A stretch of DNA of 64,000 nucleotides from the NCBI RefSeq assembly GCF_001039355.2, contig NW_019776138.1, positions 40,899-104,898 of the forward strand, read 5' to 3'. This DNA comes from Lingula anatina (Eukaryota; Brachiopoda; Lingulata; Lingulida; Lingulidae). Positions 38,319 through 49,655 of the stretch are shown here, piece after piece. A program made the translations under genes and the position numbers. Under the pieces are notes generated by a model. It made no database searches. It worked only from the letters and a program-made list of their open reading frames with translations, and was not told where the DNA came from. The stretch's first letter is position 1; the number at the start of each line of letters is the position of its first letter.

Positions 38319-41249
38319 ATGAAGGTCGTGTTTGCCTCCTGTCTTTTGCTGCCATGTGTCCTGGGGCAAGTGACGCAGCTTAGCAGTAACTTTCTAGGGC
38401 GTGAGTGTCGTAATAGATTCGTCTCTCCAATGAGAGAAAAAACTTTTAGAATATCAATACTTAGCGGTACTAATTTAAAAAAGTTAATATTGCGGTCGTA
38501 AATAACTTGCTTGTTTTATGTTCTAAACAGGCTGGCTTTTTAAGTGCCATATGGCTGCTTCCCATAAGATCGGACAACCTGATTTTTAATGACCTTGCAT
38601 TATATATATATATTTGATATTTCGATTATTTTTTTTAATGTTTTATTTGATATCAAGCGGATTGCATGATTCTTCCTGTATTTCTATTTATATTCATGCA
38701 TTTGAAATAAAGCTTACCGCAGCTTCTCACTTACACTGACTAAATAATTAGCAAAACCGTGCAATTTTCAGAAATATGTTTGTTGTACGTTTGATTAACA
38801 ATTATTCCTGATTTCTCCAGCTCTGACGTCGTCTGGGGGCCAGTACATTGTGACTCAAATCCAAGCAGCCAACAACGACTACAAGGCCAAGGAGAGTAGC
38901 TTCCAGTCCGCTACGACAACCTGCCAAAACCTCATTAAAACTAACCAGGAGAAAATCTGCGTTCCATGCATCGTTGACAAATGCAAAGCGAAAGCCAAGT
39001 CTTGTAACAGGTAAATGTGGAAACTTGCTACTTGTTTGCTAAATGCCTGCAGCCATTAAGCCAGGAGAAACTGATACCCTTTTTCATAGTGTAGTATCTA
39101 CCATTAATGATTTCGACCAAGAATCCGGTTGGTTAATTGGTTATTTAGGGAGGGAGGCTGAGGTTTAAAAAACTTTAACTTTAAAGTGGAATTATCCTTT
39201 AAACCAAAAAGTTTCGTCTGATTTGAGCCAAGATTAAATAATTCTATTCCAATTAAATTGATGAGTTTACCAGTTTTAATTTTTATTGCAAGACAGACAT
39301 AGCTCTTGTTTCATCCCAGCATGTACTTTTAGAGGACCTATTTTGATATATCTTGAACTGAAAAAGTCTTAAATTAAAAAAAAGTAAAAACTTTTCAGCT
39401 CCTCTGTGCAAGTGCTCCCTAGCAACGTTACTCAGTACGATGGATGTCTCCTCATCTCAGGCAAAAAAATGACATATTCAGTTTTCAGCTTTCCAGTTTG
39501 AGATTTAAGGCCAAGTTAAAGATGTTTTAAAAGAGTGCAGCAAAAATGGAGGAGGTATTCCAATAGTGTTCATTATGTCAAAACCATATCTAAATTCTGG
39601 CAAATCCAGTGCATGCCGACTGCTATCAACGCACGGTATGTCGCGCGTGTCAATTATAATCCAGTCTGCAACTGCCTGCATTACCAGAACCCATGCCATG
39701 ACGGCTTCTAAGTAGACACCCAAGACCAAAATATTAAGTCTACTAAGACAAAGTAATAATCAGCCGTATCTCACTAGATTTTAGCAGGTTTCGGTCTATA
39801 GCATTATGCACTCTTTGTAAAATACATTTTGGCTATAAAACCTTTATGTGGAGTACAATCACATACATTTTAATTAGAACCCTGAAGATTACATCTTAAA
39901 GTTAAGGCAAGATTTCAACTAAAGTTTATCTAAGATTTCAACTAAAGGAACGGACTCAAAGCTATCATCTGCTTCAGTTATCAGCTTTCAGTTATGGGAC
40001 AGCTTAGCTAAGGCGTGTGAACCATAACATGTGGATGTTTTCCTCCATGGGAGACCATGTGAAAGGTCTCCCATAGGAATGTGCTCAACATTATGTAATT
40101 TTACCTACACAGAGAGCTGACCTTTAGTGGTGCCATCAAAACAATTGGAGACCTTGGAGGATCTGTGGCCAGTAAAGCTAAAGACGTAAGTAATTTTCTA
40201 TGGAATCATCGGTTTTAAATCGGCTTTATAGCATCTTTTTGATGACTGACTTTGCGCCTTGAAAAAATTGTCCGCGCTTGCATGTCATATGAAGGGCGTG
40301 CATTCTCCTTTTTTTTCAGTTTGAGGTGATGTATTTGTATACTTCGCTCTTTCTTAATACAAGTTTATTATAAAGTTATTCTTATTAGCGTACTCATTTA
40401 CGTTTATATTGTGTTTATTTCCATTATAAGTGTATGTATAGGGAATAAATATTACTTTCTTAATAACCCGAACGCCAACCTGTGACTTTCAGGTCGTTGA
40501 CAAAGTCATTGGAGGCATTAAAGACGTATTTTCAGGTGACTTACAGAGAAGTATTTTCGGGATTAACTTCATTTTGAATAAGTATTGACCCTGAAGTTTG
40601 ATTTAAGAGCCATGCATGTTTGTTCAATTAGTTTTTTCTATATTTTGCTTTATACATATCTTTTTTGTGGGTAGATAAGATAATATTTTCATAATTAAGT
40701 TGTTTTAAGTAACCGAAAGAGAGAGAGAGTATAGATATTCATATAAATATATTTTAATATCAATATTATTGAAATAACCCACGAGCAGTCACCATTCATA
40801 AAGATAAGTCTTTTATTTGGCAACAGGATGGGGGAAACGCAGATCCCTTGCCAAGCGCGCAGAGCCCTCTTGTGGTGAAATCGAGAGAAATGCCGGGGAA
40901 GCCTGCAAGAAGTACCAGGATCAATGCTCCTGGTGTAACGTGAATGCAAATAACGGTAAGGTTCTCAACTAACACATTTAAATTGAGTGTTGACACAGCA
41001 ATCGCATTCTTCAATGGAAGGCACTCTTTTTGGCCCCTGTTTTATTAATTTAGTACTGCATTTTAAACGACATCTGCATCGTAATAAAGCGGTCATTGAC
41101 CGTTGGTTAATCAAAACTTAAATATTTATGATTATCAGTCAGTGCCTGTGATGCTAATCAAGATGTGCAAAATGAACAATTGTCTTCTGAATTGACCACA
41201 GAATGCTTACATGGGTAAAATAGTTAAGATAGGTGGCACTTGTTTGAAA

Positions 41250-41300
<51 letters not shown>

Positions 41301-42546
41301 TGGTGTATTTACATGTACCTAAATTTCCTGACATTTTCTGGTCACACACACAACGTTTTAAACAATGTTTGAAATTACAATGCCTTCTAAACATTAATGG
41401 GCATTGTAAGGTACATGTAAGTTTAAATGTAGTCAAAAATTGTGTAATAATCCTCATTAAATTATTCTCTATCTAGCTTGCCCAGGGTACTCATCGGCAC
41501 GCGTTGCCTATGAAAGTGCCAGAAACACCTACAGCTGGTTAGCTAAGGTGCCTACACAAAACGCCAACTACAGAGTCAAGGCAGTAAGTATATGTAGACC
41601 TAGTACGATACTCTAATGCCAAGGTACCCTTTTTGCGTGCAACACCACGTGACAATGACGTCAATCTAAACTTAGCGTTCTCACCTCATTGCTCTGATGA
41701 AGGTAAATTACATTACAAAATGTCCCACAAAGGAGAACGGTATCTATGTACTTTTCTATTGGTTATTGTAAGGCTTCTCTGCCACACCGTTTATGTCAGC
41801 GCCTGATACGAGTGAATGGGGCGCTTTCGTCGAATTTAATGCGTAAGGGTTATTCTAAACCTTTTTATACAAGCGTTCAACTGTGATCTACACTTGAAAT
41901 CTTAGATGCACTTGCTTTCCAAGTTGTTTCTGGTATCGTTTTGTTTAAGGATTAGTTTGTTTGTCCCATCTCAAATTACCACAAAAAATCACGCCATTAT
42001 CTGTACAAAGTAAACAAACAGCACAGGGAATGTGTCGTTCGAGTTTTGGCTAATTTAAGGCCGCTTTTATTATATATATGTAGCCCCACAAATAAACTGT
42101 CTTGTAACAAAGGTAACAAGCATTGCCTGTACTAATATGATGATCAAAGTAATAAAAACATATATAAAATATCCAATAGGACTAATTATCCATAGGACTA
42201 TTATGAAGTGATCAGTCAGGTTGCAAAGAAGACCCTAGGGTTACTTTTGTAAAGTCTAGAGTATCGACTCTCAATCAGGCATTATCTTTTACTTAATCAT
42301 GTAAGATATGTTTACAACTATATACCAGATAAAATCTTTCAGCGAATCTTAAAAAACGCATTTCAGGCCTCCTACGACCAAGCAAACTTCGTTCCAACTT
42401 CCGGAAAGTGGTCCAACGTTGACGTCACAGTCGAGATTCTCGGGAAAACTACGAACTTTCGCGTGAACCAAGCTATCAACCCGTACGATAGTGCTGACGG
42501 AGCAGTCGTCGCAACACAGGCTTTTGAATGGTGGAAAAGAAACTAA
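38319..42546 (+). CDS. Clusterin-like secreted protein B
   Basis: Shorter paralogue of clusterin-like A, 267 aa in seven exons: 38319-38400, 38821-39010, 40113-40185, 40493-40535, 40827-40955, 41477-41583 and 42367-42546. Intron phases (1,2,0,1,1,0) are identical to gene A, and both last exons are 180 nt. Signal peptide MKVVFASCLLLPCVLG. N-terminal cysteines are C62, C74, C77, C82, C89; C-terminal ones are C145, C156, C163, C166, C174 (spacing 11-7-3-8, same as A). Basic motifs KRR (133-135) and KR (139-140) stand before the second cluster, where clusterin is cleaved. The middle segment (exons 3-4) is only ~38 residues, against ~140 in A. The end (KVPTQNANYRVKA ... GKWSNVDVTVEILGKTTNF) resembles the clusterin alpha-chain C-terminus. 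An acceptor-like cag 16 bases before the ATG suggests a 5' UTR intron. Confidence 0.82.
41252..41296. repeat. (CT)n microsatellite in intron 5 of clusterin-like B
   Basis: About 22 CT units, ending about 180 bases before exon 6. Confidence 0.95.
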
Positions 42547-42746
42547 ATGTGAATTCTCCATAAGAATATAAATTACCACATATGATCACATAAACGAAAC
42601 GTTTACCAGCAAATAAGTGTACTAGCAGCTAAATGTCAATTTTTTAGACTACATGTGTATCCAAATAGTATCCAAGCTCAATGGTGAAATTCTGTTTTGA
42701 CTAACGGTAAATATCTATACAAACTATGCAAGGAAAACGTCAATAC

Positions 42747-42752
42747 AATAAA
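42747..42752 (+). promoter_or_regulatory. Polyadenylation signal of clusterin-like B
   Basis: AATAAA about 200 bases downstream of the stop codon. It is also present in the duplicated copy near 45240. Confidence 0.5.
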
Positions 42753-43313
42753 CAGCATTTCGCAACCGGCAAGATATTTCTATCATAATTACCTCTAAAA
42801 ACTCGAAAAAAAGCAACAGACAAATGGCACAAAGACTAAGAAGAAATAATATAAAAGAGATGACATTTTAAGATATATTAAAATATATAATGTTTTCAAC
42901 GAGACAGATGATACCAAATATAAGATACTGTAGTTCAGGATAAACTGCATAATCTTTTGCAAAAACTCATATTTAATGAAAATAAATAAAGATAAATCCC
43001 TTTAATGCTAGCTACATAACATTGTCAAGGAGGCAATAGTTCTTGTATTTTGGGAATTCCCACATGTACAAAACATGTGGACGTATATGCTTTAGGAATG
43101 AGAGAGAAATGTGAGAGAAAATATGAATGTCAATACTGAAAGGAATCTTATGTTTGGTTTTTATTTAAACAATATCACATACGACGTTGATTTAGGTCCG
43201 AATTCCTACTTGGGTCGGCCTAAAACAATACACCCGACATTACAGAAACATATCCAAATTCTCTATCTATATGTTACCGGAAGAGATGCAGTCTTCCTTA
43301 CGAGAGATAAATA

Positions 43314-43371
43314 TAATATAATATAATATAATATAATATAATATAATATAATATAATATAATATAATATAA
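43314..43371. repeat. (AATAT)n microsatellite, copy 1
   Basis: Uninterrupted five-base repeat. The matching site in copy 2 is 45834-45896 and has telomere-like units at its edge. Confidence 0.95.
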
Positions 43372-43565
43372 CACATATTCCCAACCCAAATGAGAGAGTG
43401 CGTCATTTATCCAATCACCTTGATTATAGGACCATATGCTACTTTATGTCCGGATTGTTCCTCATGCTGGCTTAATGCTGACTTGCTGTCTCTATTATTG
43501 ACCGATTTTTGGTGTTCGGCTATTCTCTCTGACACTGATCATCCCGTTCCACTGGTCCTATAATC

Positions 43566-43825
43566 GACAAAATCGAGGTGATTGACAGTGAACCAAGGGA
43601 AAATTACAGAAAAGTCCTAGAAGCCACATCAAAAAGACAGGGGCCAGTCTCAACAGAAATGATGGTGCCATCCTCCCTGACCTCTACCTCCCTTTCCTAA
43701 GACAATGTGGGGGGGGGGGGGGGGCAATTACACCTCCTGAGTAGAGGCTATTCACCTGGATAGCCTCATTCCCTGAAGAAGATGTCCTGATAGACATCGA
43801 AATATCTCAATATTAGCTGTTGTCT
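43566..43825 (+). pseudogene. Penelope-like element 3' end, broken copy
   Basis: Same sequence as 46706-46940 but with a four-base deletion that shifts the frame of the GIY-YIG endonuclease tail after EPRENYRKVLEA. It is followed by a G run and the gatgtc-ctgata-gacatc hairpin at about 43781-43797. Confidence 0.6.
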
Positions 43826-44506
43826 GAAGAAAAAAATCACATCATTCTTATAACTTAACACAGCTGATGAAATTCTCCTCAATTTATTTTTGTATATAAT
43901 GAACAGATGTACTAGTTTAGTTACTAATAAAATGTTCAAGCTAGGCGGTGAGATCTGACATTTTGGTGGGATTATAAATTTACCATAAACACAAATCGAG
44001 CATATGGCTATATCATATGGTACACAATATGGGACAGTTCAAACTTACAAGGAAGGGAGGGAGAGCTACAATTACATAAAGAAATAGATAGATAAACAAT
44101 GCAGTTACATACAAAGATATAAATATTGTGACTTTTGACCATGTGCCATGTTCAGTCCCACTTCCGAGTCACTGCTCACAACATTGGGACGGTACACTGA
44201 CATTATTCAAGGAATATGCTAAGAGTTACCAAGCTACCACTTAATTTCTTTTCTTGAATGATTTTGTTATAAAATTGAAGAGGCAGAAAAAATTATCTTT
44301 GTTGGTACTGTTAAGTACTTTGCATAATTGACTCTCTGGTGACCTTATATCAGCTTTTAGATAAATAAATGTAAATGTAAATGTGAAAGAGTGTGAGCTA
44401 GTGTGTGTGATAGAAAATTTAAGTGGAGCGTGTTTTTGGGTTTTTTCTTTTTTTCGTTTCTTGAACAAAGTATTGCGGTATGCAACTATATGCAGTTCAT
44501 AGGGTC

Positions 44507-44507
44507 N
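44507..44507. other. Single-N contig join
   Basis: One ambiguous base separates the two overlap copies. Confidence 0.9.
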
Positions 44508-44862
44508 CAGGGAATGGGCTAATTTAAGGCTAATTTTAGCTAATTTAAGACCGCTTTTATTATATATATATATATGTAGCCCCACAAATAAACTGTCTTG
44601 AAACAAAGGTAACAAGCATTGCCTGTACTAATATGATGATCAAAGTAATAAAAACATATATAAAATATTCAGTAGGACTAATTATCCATAGGACTAATAT
44701 GATGTGATCAGTCAGGTTGCAAAGAGGACCCTAGGGTTACTTTTGTAAAGTCTAGAGTATCGACTCTCAATCAGGCATTATCTTTTACTTTATCATGTAA
44801 GATATGTTTACAACTATATACCAGATAAAATCTTTCATCGAATCTTTAAAAACACATTTCAG

Positions 44863-45042
44863 GCCTCCTACGACCAAGCCAACTTCGTTCCAACTTCCGG
44901 AAAGTGGTCCAACGTTGACGTCACAGTCGAGATTCTCGGGAAAACTACGAACTTTCGCGTGAACCAAGCTATCAACCCGTACGATAGTGCTGACGGAGCA
45001 GTCGTCGCAACACAGGCTTTTGAATGGTGGAAAAGAAACTAA
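44863..45042 (+). pseudogene. Second copy of the last exon of clusterin-like B
   Basis: Codes for exactly the same 59 residues and stop as 42367-42546 (one silent difference seen, gca to gcc) and keeps the acceptor. No other exon of the gene is repeated. Because it lies in the overlap duplication, it is most likely the other allele of the same exon, not a separate gene. Confidence 0.75.
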
Positions 45043-45809
45043 ATGTGAATTCTCCATAAGAATATAAATTACCACATATGATCACATAAACGAAACGTTT
45101 ACCAGCAAATAAGTGTACAAGCAGGTAAATGTCAATTTTTTAGACTACATGTGTATCCAAATAGTATCCAAGCTCAATGGTGAAATTCTGTTTTGACTAA
45201 CGGTAAATATCTATACAAACTATGCAAGGAAAACGTCAATACAATAAACAGCATTTCGCAACCGGCAAGATATTTCTATCATAATTACCCCTAAAAACTC
45301 GAAAAAAAGCAACAGACAAATGGCACAAAGACTGTGAAGAAATAACATAAAATAGATGACATTTTAAAATATATTAAAATATATAATGATTTCAACGAGA
45401 CAGATGATACCAAATAAAAGATACTGTAGTTCAGAATAAACTGCATAATCTTTTGCAAAAACTCATATTTAATGAAAATAAATAAAAAATCCCATTAATG
45501 CTAGCTACATAACATTGCCAAGGAGACAATAGTTCTTGTATTTTGGGAATTCCCACATGTACAAAACATGTGGACGTATATGCTTTAGGAATGAGAGAGA
45601 AATGTGAGAGAAAATATGAATGTCAATACTGAGAGGAATCTTATGTTTGGTTTTTATTTAAACAATATCACATACGACGTTGATTTAGGTCCGAATTCCT
45701 ACTTGGGTCGGCCTAAAACAATACACCCGACATTACAGAAACATATCCAAATTCTCTATCTATATGTTACCGGAAGAGACGCAGTCTTCCTTACGAGAGA
45801 TAAATATAA

Positions 45810-45833
45810 TAACCCTAACCCTAAACTCTAACC
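45810..45833. repeat. Short telomere-like insertion
   Basis: taaccctaaccctaaactct, then aacc, interrupts the aatat microsatellite in copy 2 only. Confidence 0.6.
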
Positions 45834-45927
45834 ATAATATAATATAATATAATATAATATAATATAATATAATATAATATAATATAATATAATATAACAC
45901 ATATTCCCAACCCAAATGAGAGAGTGC

Positions 45928-46538
45928 AGACATTTGGGATCTTTTACGCAACTCTTGAAACGTACGGATCATATACCCCAGTCTATATTGTGGAGCCACA
46001 TCGGTCTTAGGCTGTATTCCCAGAGCTTTTAGATCGATCTATCCCCGCGGGGAGTCTCACTTGATAACTGTCAGATAATCCGTCTTAAATGTCCGTCCCG
46101 CCTACTACAAGCTGTAAGGGGGTAATTAACTTTCGTGTCTGCCCGGCTGACAGCTATTTAGCGTGAACCCCCAGGGAGTTAGGTCGATCTAAAGTAGATC
46201 GATCAAATCTCTGGAAATGGGGTCTTAGTACAAGAGCGCACAAGAGCGCATTCAGAACAGCGAACTGAAACATCCGCAGATCAAATATGGCAGACCCGCT
46301 TGATAGCGCGTTGCGTAATCCCCGTGGGGAATCTATTCAGTGTCTAATCGGGAATTAATTAGCTTTTAAGTGAGTCGCCATATTTGACCCGCGGATCTGT
46401 TTGTCCGCTGTTCTGAAATCACTCTAAATATCCATGCTAATTAATAAAGGTATGTGTTTGTTTCTTGCTATGCTGTAAAGTGTATGTACACTGTTAGTCC
46501 CATAATTAATTATTTTTTGCTGTTTCCTGCTTAGTAAC
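45928..46538. other. ~611-bp segment present in only one overlap copy
   Basis: Copy 1 passes directly from gagagagtgc to gtcatttatcc at about 43400. Copy 2 has this segment between the same two strings. It includes a palindromic element at about 46013-46217. No clear target-site duplication is seen at the outer edges. Confidence 0.7.
46013..46217. mobile_element. Palindromic MITE-like element, copy 1
   Basis: The ends (ttcccagagcttttagatcg and, inverted, tttccagagatttgatcgat) form terminal inverted repeats. The interior has ccgcctact and ggtaattaa blocks shared with the element at 63158-63412. Confidence 0.5.
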
Positions 46539-46548
46539 GTCATTTATC

Positions 46549-46725
46549 CAATCACCTTGATTTTGTCGATTATAGGACCATATGCTACTTTATGTCGTTC
46601 CTCATGCTGACTTAATGCTGACTTGCTGTCTCTATTATTGACCGATTTTTGGTGTTCGGCTATTCTCTCTGACACTGATCATCCCGTTTCACTGGTCCTA
46701 TAATCGACAAAATCAAGGTGATTGA
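46549..46725. repeat. Inverted repeat adjoining the Penelope-like element
   Basis: A ~33-bp arm (caatcaccttgattttgtcg onward) at 46549-46580 is the inverted complement of 46693-46725, which overlaps the start of the surviving Penelope-like frame. Copy 1 (43413-43588) has lost part of the left arm. Confidence 0.7.
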
Positions 46726-46852
46726 CAGTGAACCAAGGGAACATTACAGAAAAGTCCTAGAAGCCATCCACATCAAAAAGACAGGGGCCAGTCTCAACAG
46801 AAATGATGGTGCCATCCTCCTTGACCTTTACCTCCCTTTCCTAAGACAATAG
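46706..46852 (+). pseudogene. Penelope-like retroelement, truncated GIY-YIG endonuclease tail
   Basis: 48 codons and a stop, including EPREHYRKVLEAIHIKKTG and SLNRNDGAILLDLYLPFLRQ. The pattern Glu-Ala-Ile-x-Ile-(x)n-Leu-Asn-Arg-(x)2-Gly is typical of the end of Penelope-like element proteins, where the GIY-YIG endonuclease follows the reverse transcriptase. Everything upstream is missing, and an inverted piece replaces it. A small hairpin followed by GAAA (about 46916-46936) follows in the 3' region. A dead 5'-truncated insertion. Confidence 0.65.
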
Positions 46853-47659
46853 GGGGGGGGGGCAATTACACCTCCTAAGTAGAGGCTATTCACCTGGATA
46901 CCCTCATTCCCTGAAGATGTCCTGATAGACATCGAAATATCTCAATATTAGCTGTTGTCTGAAGAAAAAATCACATCATTCTTGTAACTTAACATGTACA
47001 CAGCTGATGAAATTCTTCTCAATTTATTTTTGTATATAATGAACAGATGTACTAGTTTCGTTACTAATAAAATGTTCAAGCTAGGCGGTGAGATCTAACA
47101 TTTTGGTGGGATTATAAATTTACCATAAACACAAATCGAGCATATGGCTATATCATATGGTATACAATATGGGACAGTTCAAACTTACAATGAAGGGAGG
47201 GAGAACTACAATTACATAAAGAAATAGATAGATAAACAATGCAGTTACATACGTACATAGATATAAATATTGTGACTTTTAACCGTGTGCCATGTTCAGT
47301 CCCACTTCCGAGTCACTGCTCACAACAGTGGGACGATACACTGACATTATTCTAGGAATATGCTAAGAGTTACCAAGCAACCACTTAATTTCTTTTTTTT
47401 TTTTTTTGAATGATTTTGTTATAAAATTGGAAAGGCAGAAAAAATTATCTTTGTTGGCACTGTTAAGTACTTTGCATAATTGACTCTCTGGTGACCTTAT
47501 ATCAGCTTTTAGATAAATAAATGTAAATGTAAATGTGAAAGAGTGTGAGCTAGTGTGTGTGATAGAAAATTTCAGTGAAGCGTGTTTTTGCGTTTTTTCT
47601 TTTTTTCGTTTCTTGAACAAAGTATTGCGGTATGCAACTATATGCAGTTCATAGGGCCA

Positions 47660-48965
47660 ATCTAACCCTTTTCAGTTCGGTAAAAAGTCAGATTAAATAG
47701 ACATGGCATTTAAACAGGTTAAGAAACAAAGATAAAGAGCGAAGACTCGTCATCGACAACTGCCACATCCTGTTCCATGAGGAGCATGGAACCGACATCT
47801 TTACTGAATGGTTGCAATAATGATGGAATCACGCGAGGAACAAGATGATTACCTATATCAAATGACTGATAGTTTGTATTAAGAAATTGAGACACTTGAA
47901 CAATGAAAATAATGTTTGGCATCTTTTACCCAGACTGTTCTTAACAAAAGTTTATACTTGTATCTTTTCAAGATGTATGAAATTGTGCATTTTGTATGGC
48001 CACTAGAGCTCCATAGGCTATTGACTCTACTATCTCACTTATACAACCATTAGATTTATTCTTTCAGATATGCAATCAACTTGCCGAACAACCCATTTTT
48101 GTCGAATCCTTTAAGGTGTATTAGATTTCATAATTCCCCCTTAGTTGAAAGTTAGCTTAGTTAATATGTTTTATTATGCTTATTAAAATAAGCAAGAAAT
48201 ATGTACTGCGTCGGAATAACGCTTTGTTATTAGTTCTAAAGTATCCAACATTTGGTCCTAAATAAAGCCATCTAGACAATCTTATTTGTTTTGTATGCAG
48301 CACACTCACCGATGTGTGATTAAGCTCAAGGCGTCCAATGTGTCAAGACAATAAGAAAGCAAAAAACAAAGGTCCTTTTTTCCTACAAGTATTAACAAAA
48401 AGTAATAACCGTTGTATATGCGGTCTGGCATGTTTGTATTATCACTCAGCTTAAGCTGTTATTACGAATGCAGCTACTAAAATGCTCTAAAAGAACCAAG
48501 AACAGTGCACCAAAACAGACAAAGTAATCTGTAAAATCTCTGTTTTATAAATGTGGAAATCATAAATCTTGGGTCTTTGTTTGATTATCAACCGTCTGAA
48601 GTGAAAAAGCCCCTGAAGCACAAGCTGTCGAAATCCACTTCAAATATGTTGACTACAGTCTGGTTAATCTGCATGTCATTTATCACTGCTACCGAGTCCG
48701 TAACATGTTGCCGAAGAGAACCGATTAAAACGGCTTGAAGAAATGGCATGGTGCGTGTTAAGAGACATTTTGATATTGCTTCAAAAGTTTTTGTTGGAAA
48801 CTGGCGATGTTAAAAAATACTTACATCATTTTAAACAGAAACACCTTGAAAAACTTTCTTTGTCATTTTCGGCTTTGAGGTCTGGCGCATGATGTCTTAG
48901 ATGATGCACGTCACTAAATATATGAATACCATAGAAAAATAATGACATGAGAGAGCGAGAGGGTG

Positions 48966-48997
<32 letters not shown>

Positions 48998-49596
48998 GGT
49001 GGTGTGTGTGAAGGGGGGCTGCATCCACTTTCAATGGGGCAGTGATAAAGAGGGATGGCATGAGAGAATTCCTACCAGTCGGGGACCACTTGTGTAAATG
49101 GTGGACAAGTTGCCCCCTGGGTCTTCGGTTTGGCCATAAGTTTCTTATATGTTTATATTTCTTATATGTTTATATTCGAAACTTCGTCTGAGGTCCTAGG
49201 TTCAACCCACCTAGTATACCAGCCTTGTTTGGCATCTATGCCAACCCATCATGGAACCCATATGGAACCCAATGGCCAACTTGAATTCAATCTTTATCAA
49301 CTATGCCTCCGGCCCGGGCGTCCTGACACGGGTGTTTTCATTTGTTTTCCACCCATTTTAGAGAGCAACGTTCCTACAAATTAAATAAACTGACTGTCGC
49401 ACACCTTGGGGAAATAATGCACACGCTTTATAGAATCGAATCCATTTTCCCACCACAGCATCAAATAAAGAACTTATAAAGGTAGTCAACATCAACAAAC
49501 TTACATGGTATATTTTCTATGTACAGGTCGACATCCTGATATTGTCACACTGTACCCACGAAAACCTTGAAACCGCGTGCTTTTTTTTTTCTTTTT

Positions 49597-49630
<34 letters not shown>
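47660..49630. other. Intergenic; no gene recognised
   Basis: Short overlapping open stretches only. A TTG/GGT microsatellite lies at about 48964-49007, and a long T run ends at the N gap. Confidence 0.5.
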
Positions 49631-49655
49631 NNNNNNNNNNNNNNNNNNNNNNNNN
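49631..49655. other. Assembly gap (25 N)
   Basis: A run of 25 N directly after a poly-T tract. Confidence 0.95.

Larger units (their letters stand above)
42024..44506. repeat. Overlap duplication around the 44507 join, copy 1
   Basis: Runs from within the last intron of clusterin-like B, through its last exon and 3' flank, to the single N at 44507. The same sequence restarts just after the N and continues to 47657. The coincidence of the repeat end with the join argues for unmerged allelic contig ends. Confidence 0.85.
44508..47657. repeat. Overlap duplication around the 44507 join, copy 2
   Basis: Begins at the equivalent of position 42024 and ends at the equivalent of 44504, then continues into unique sequence. 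It carries about 611 bp (45928-46538) absent from copy 1, plus a short telomere-like insertion. The remainder is nearly identical. Confidence 0.85.

Noticed and set aside
42367-45042. Tandem duplication of the clusterin-like B last exon as a new gene
   Set aside because: Only the last exon is repeated, the repeat ends exactly at the single-N join, and the protein is unchanged. An assembly overlap explains it better.
47719-47922. Minus-strand 67-codon stretch that looked transposase-like
   Set aside because: Too short and without any conserved catalytic or zinc motif.
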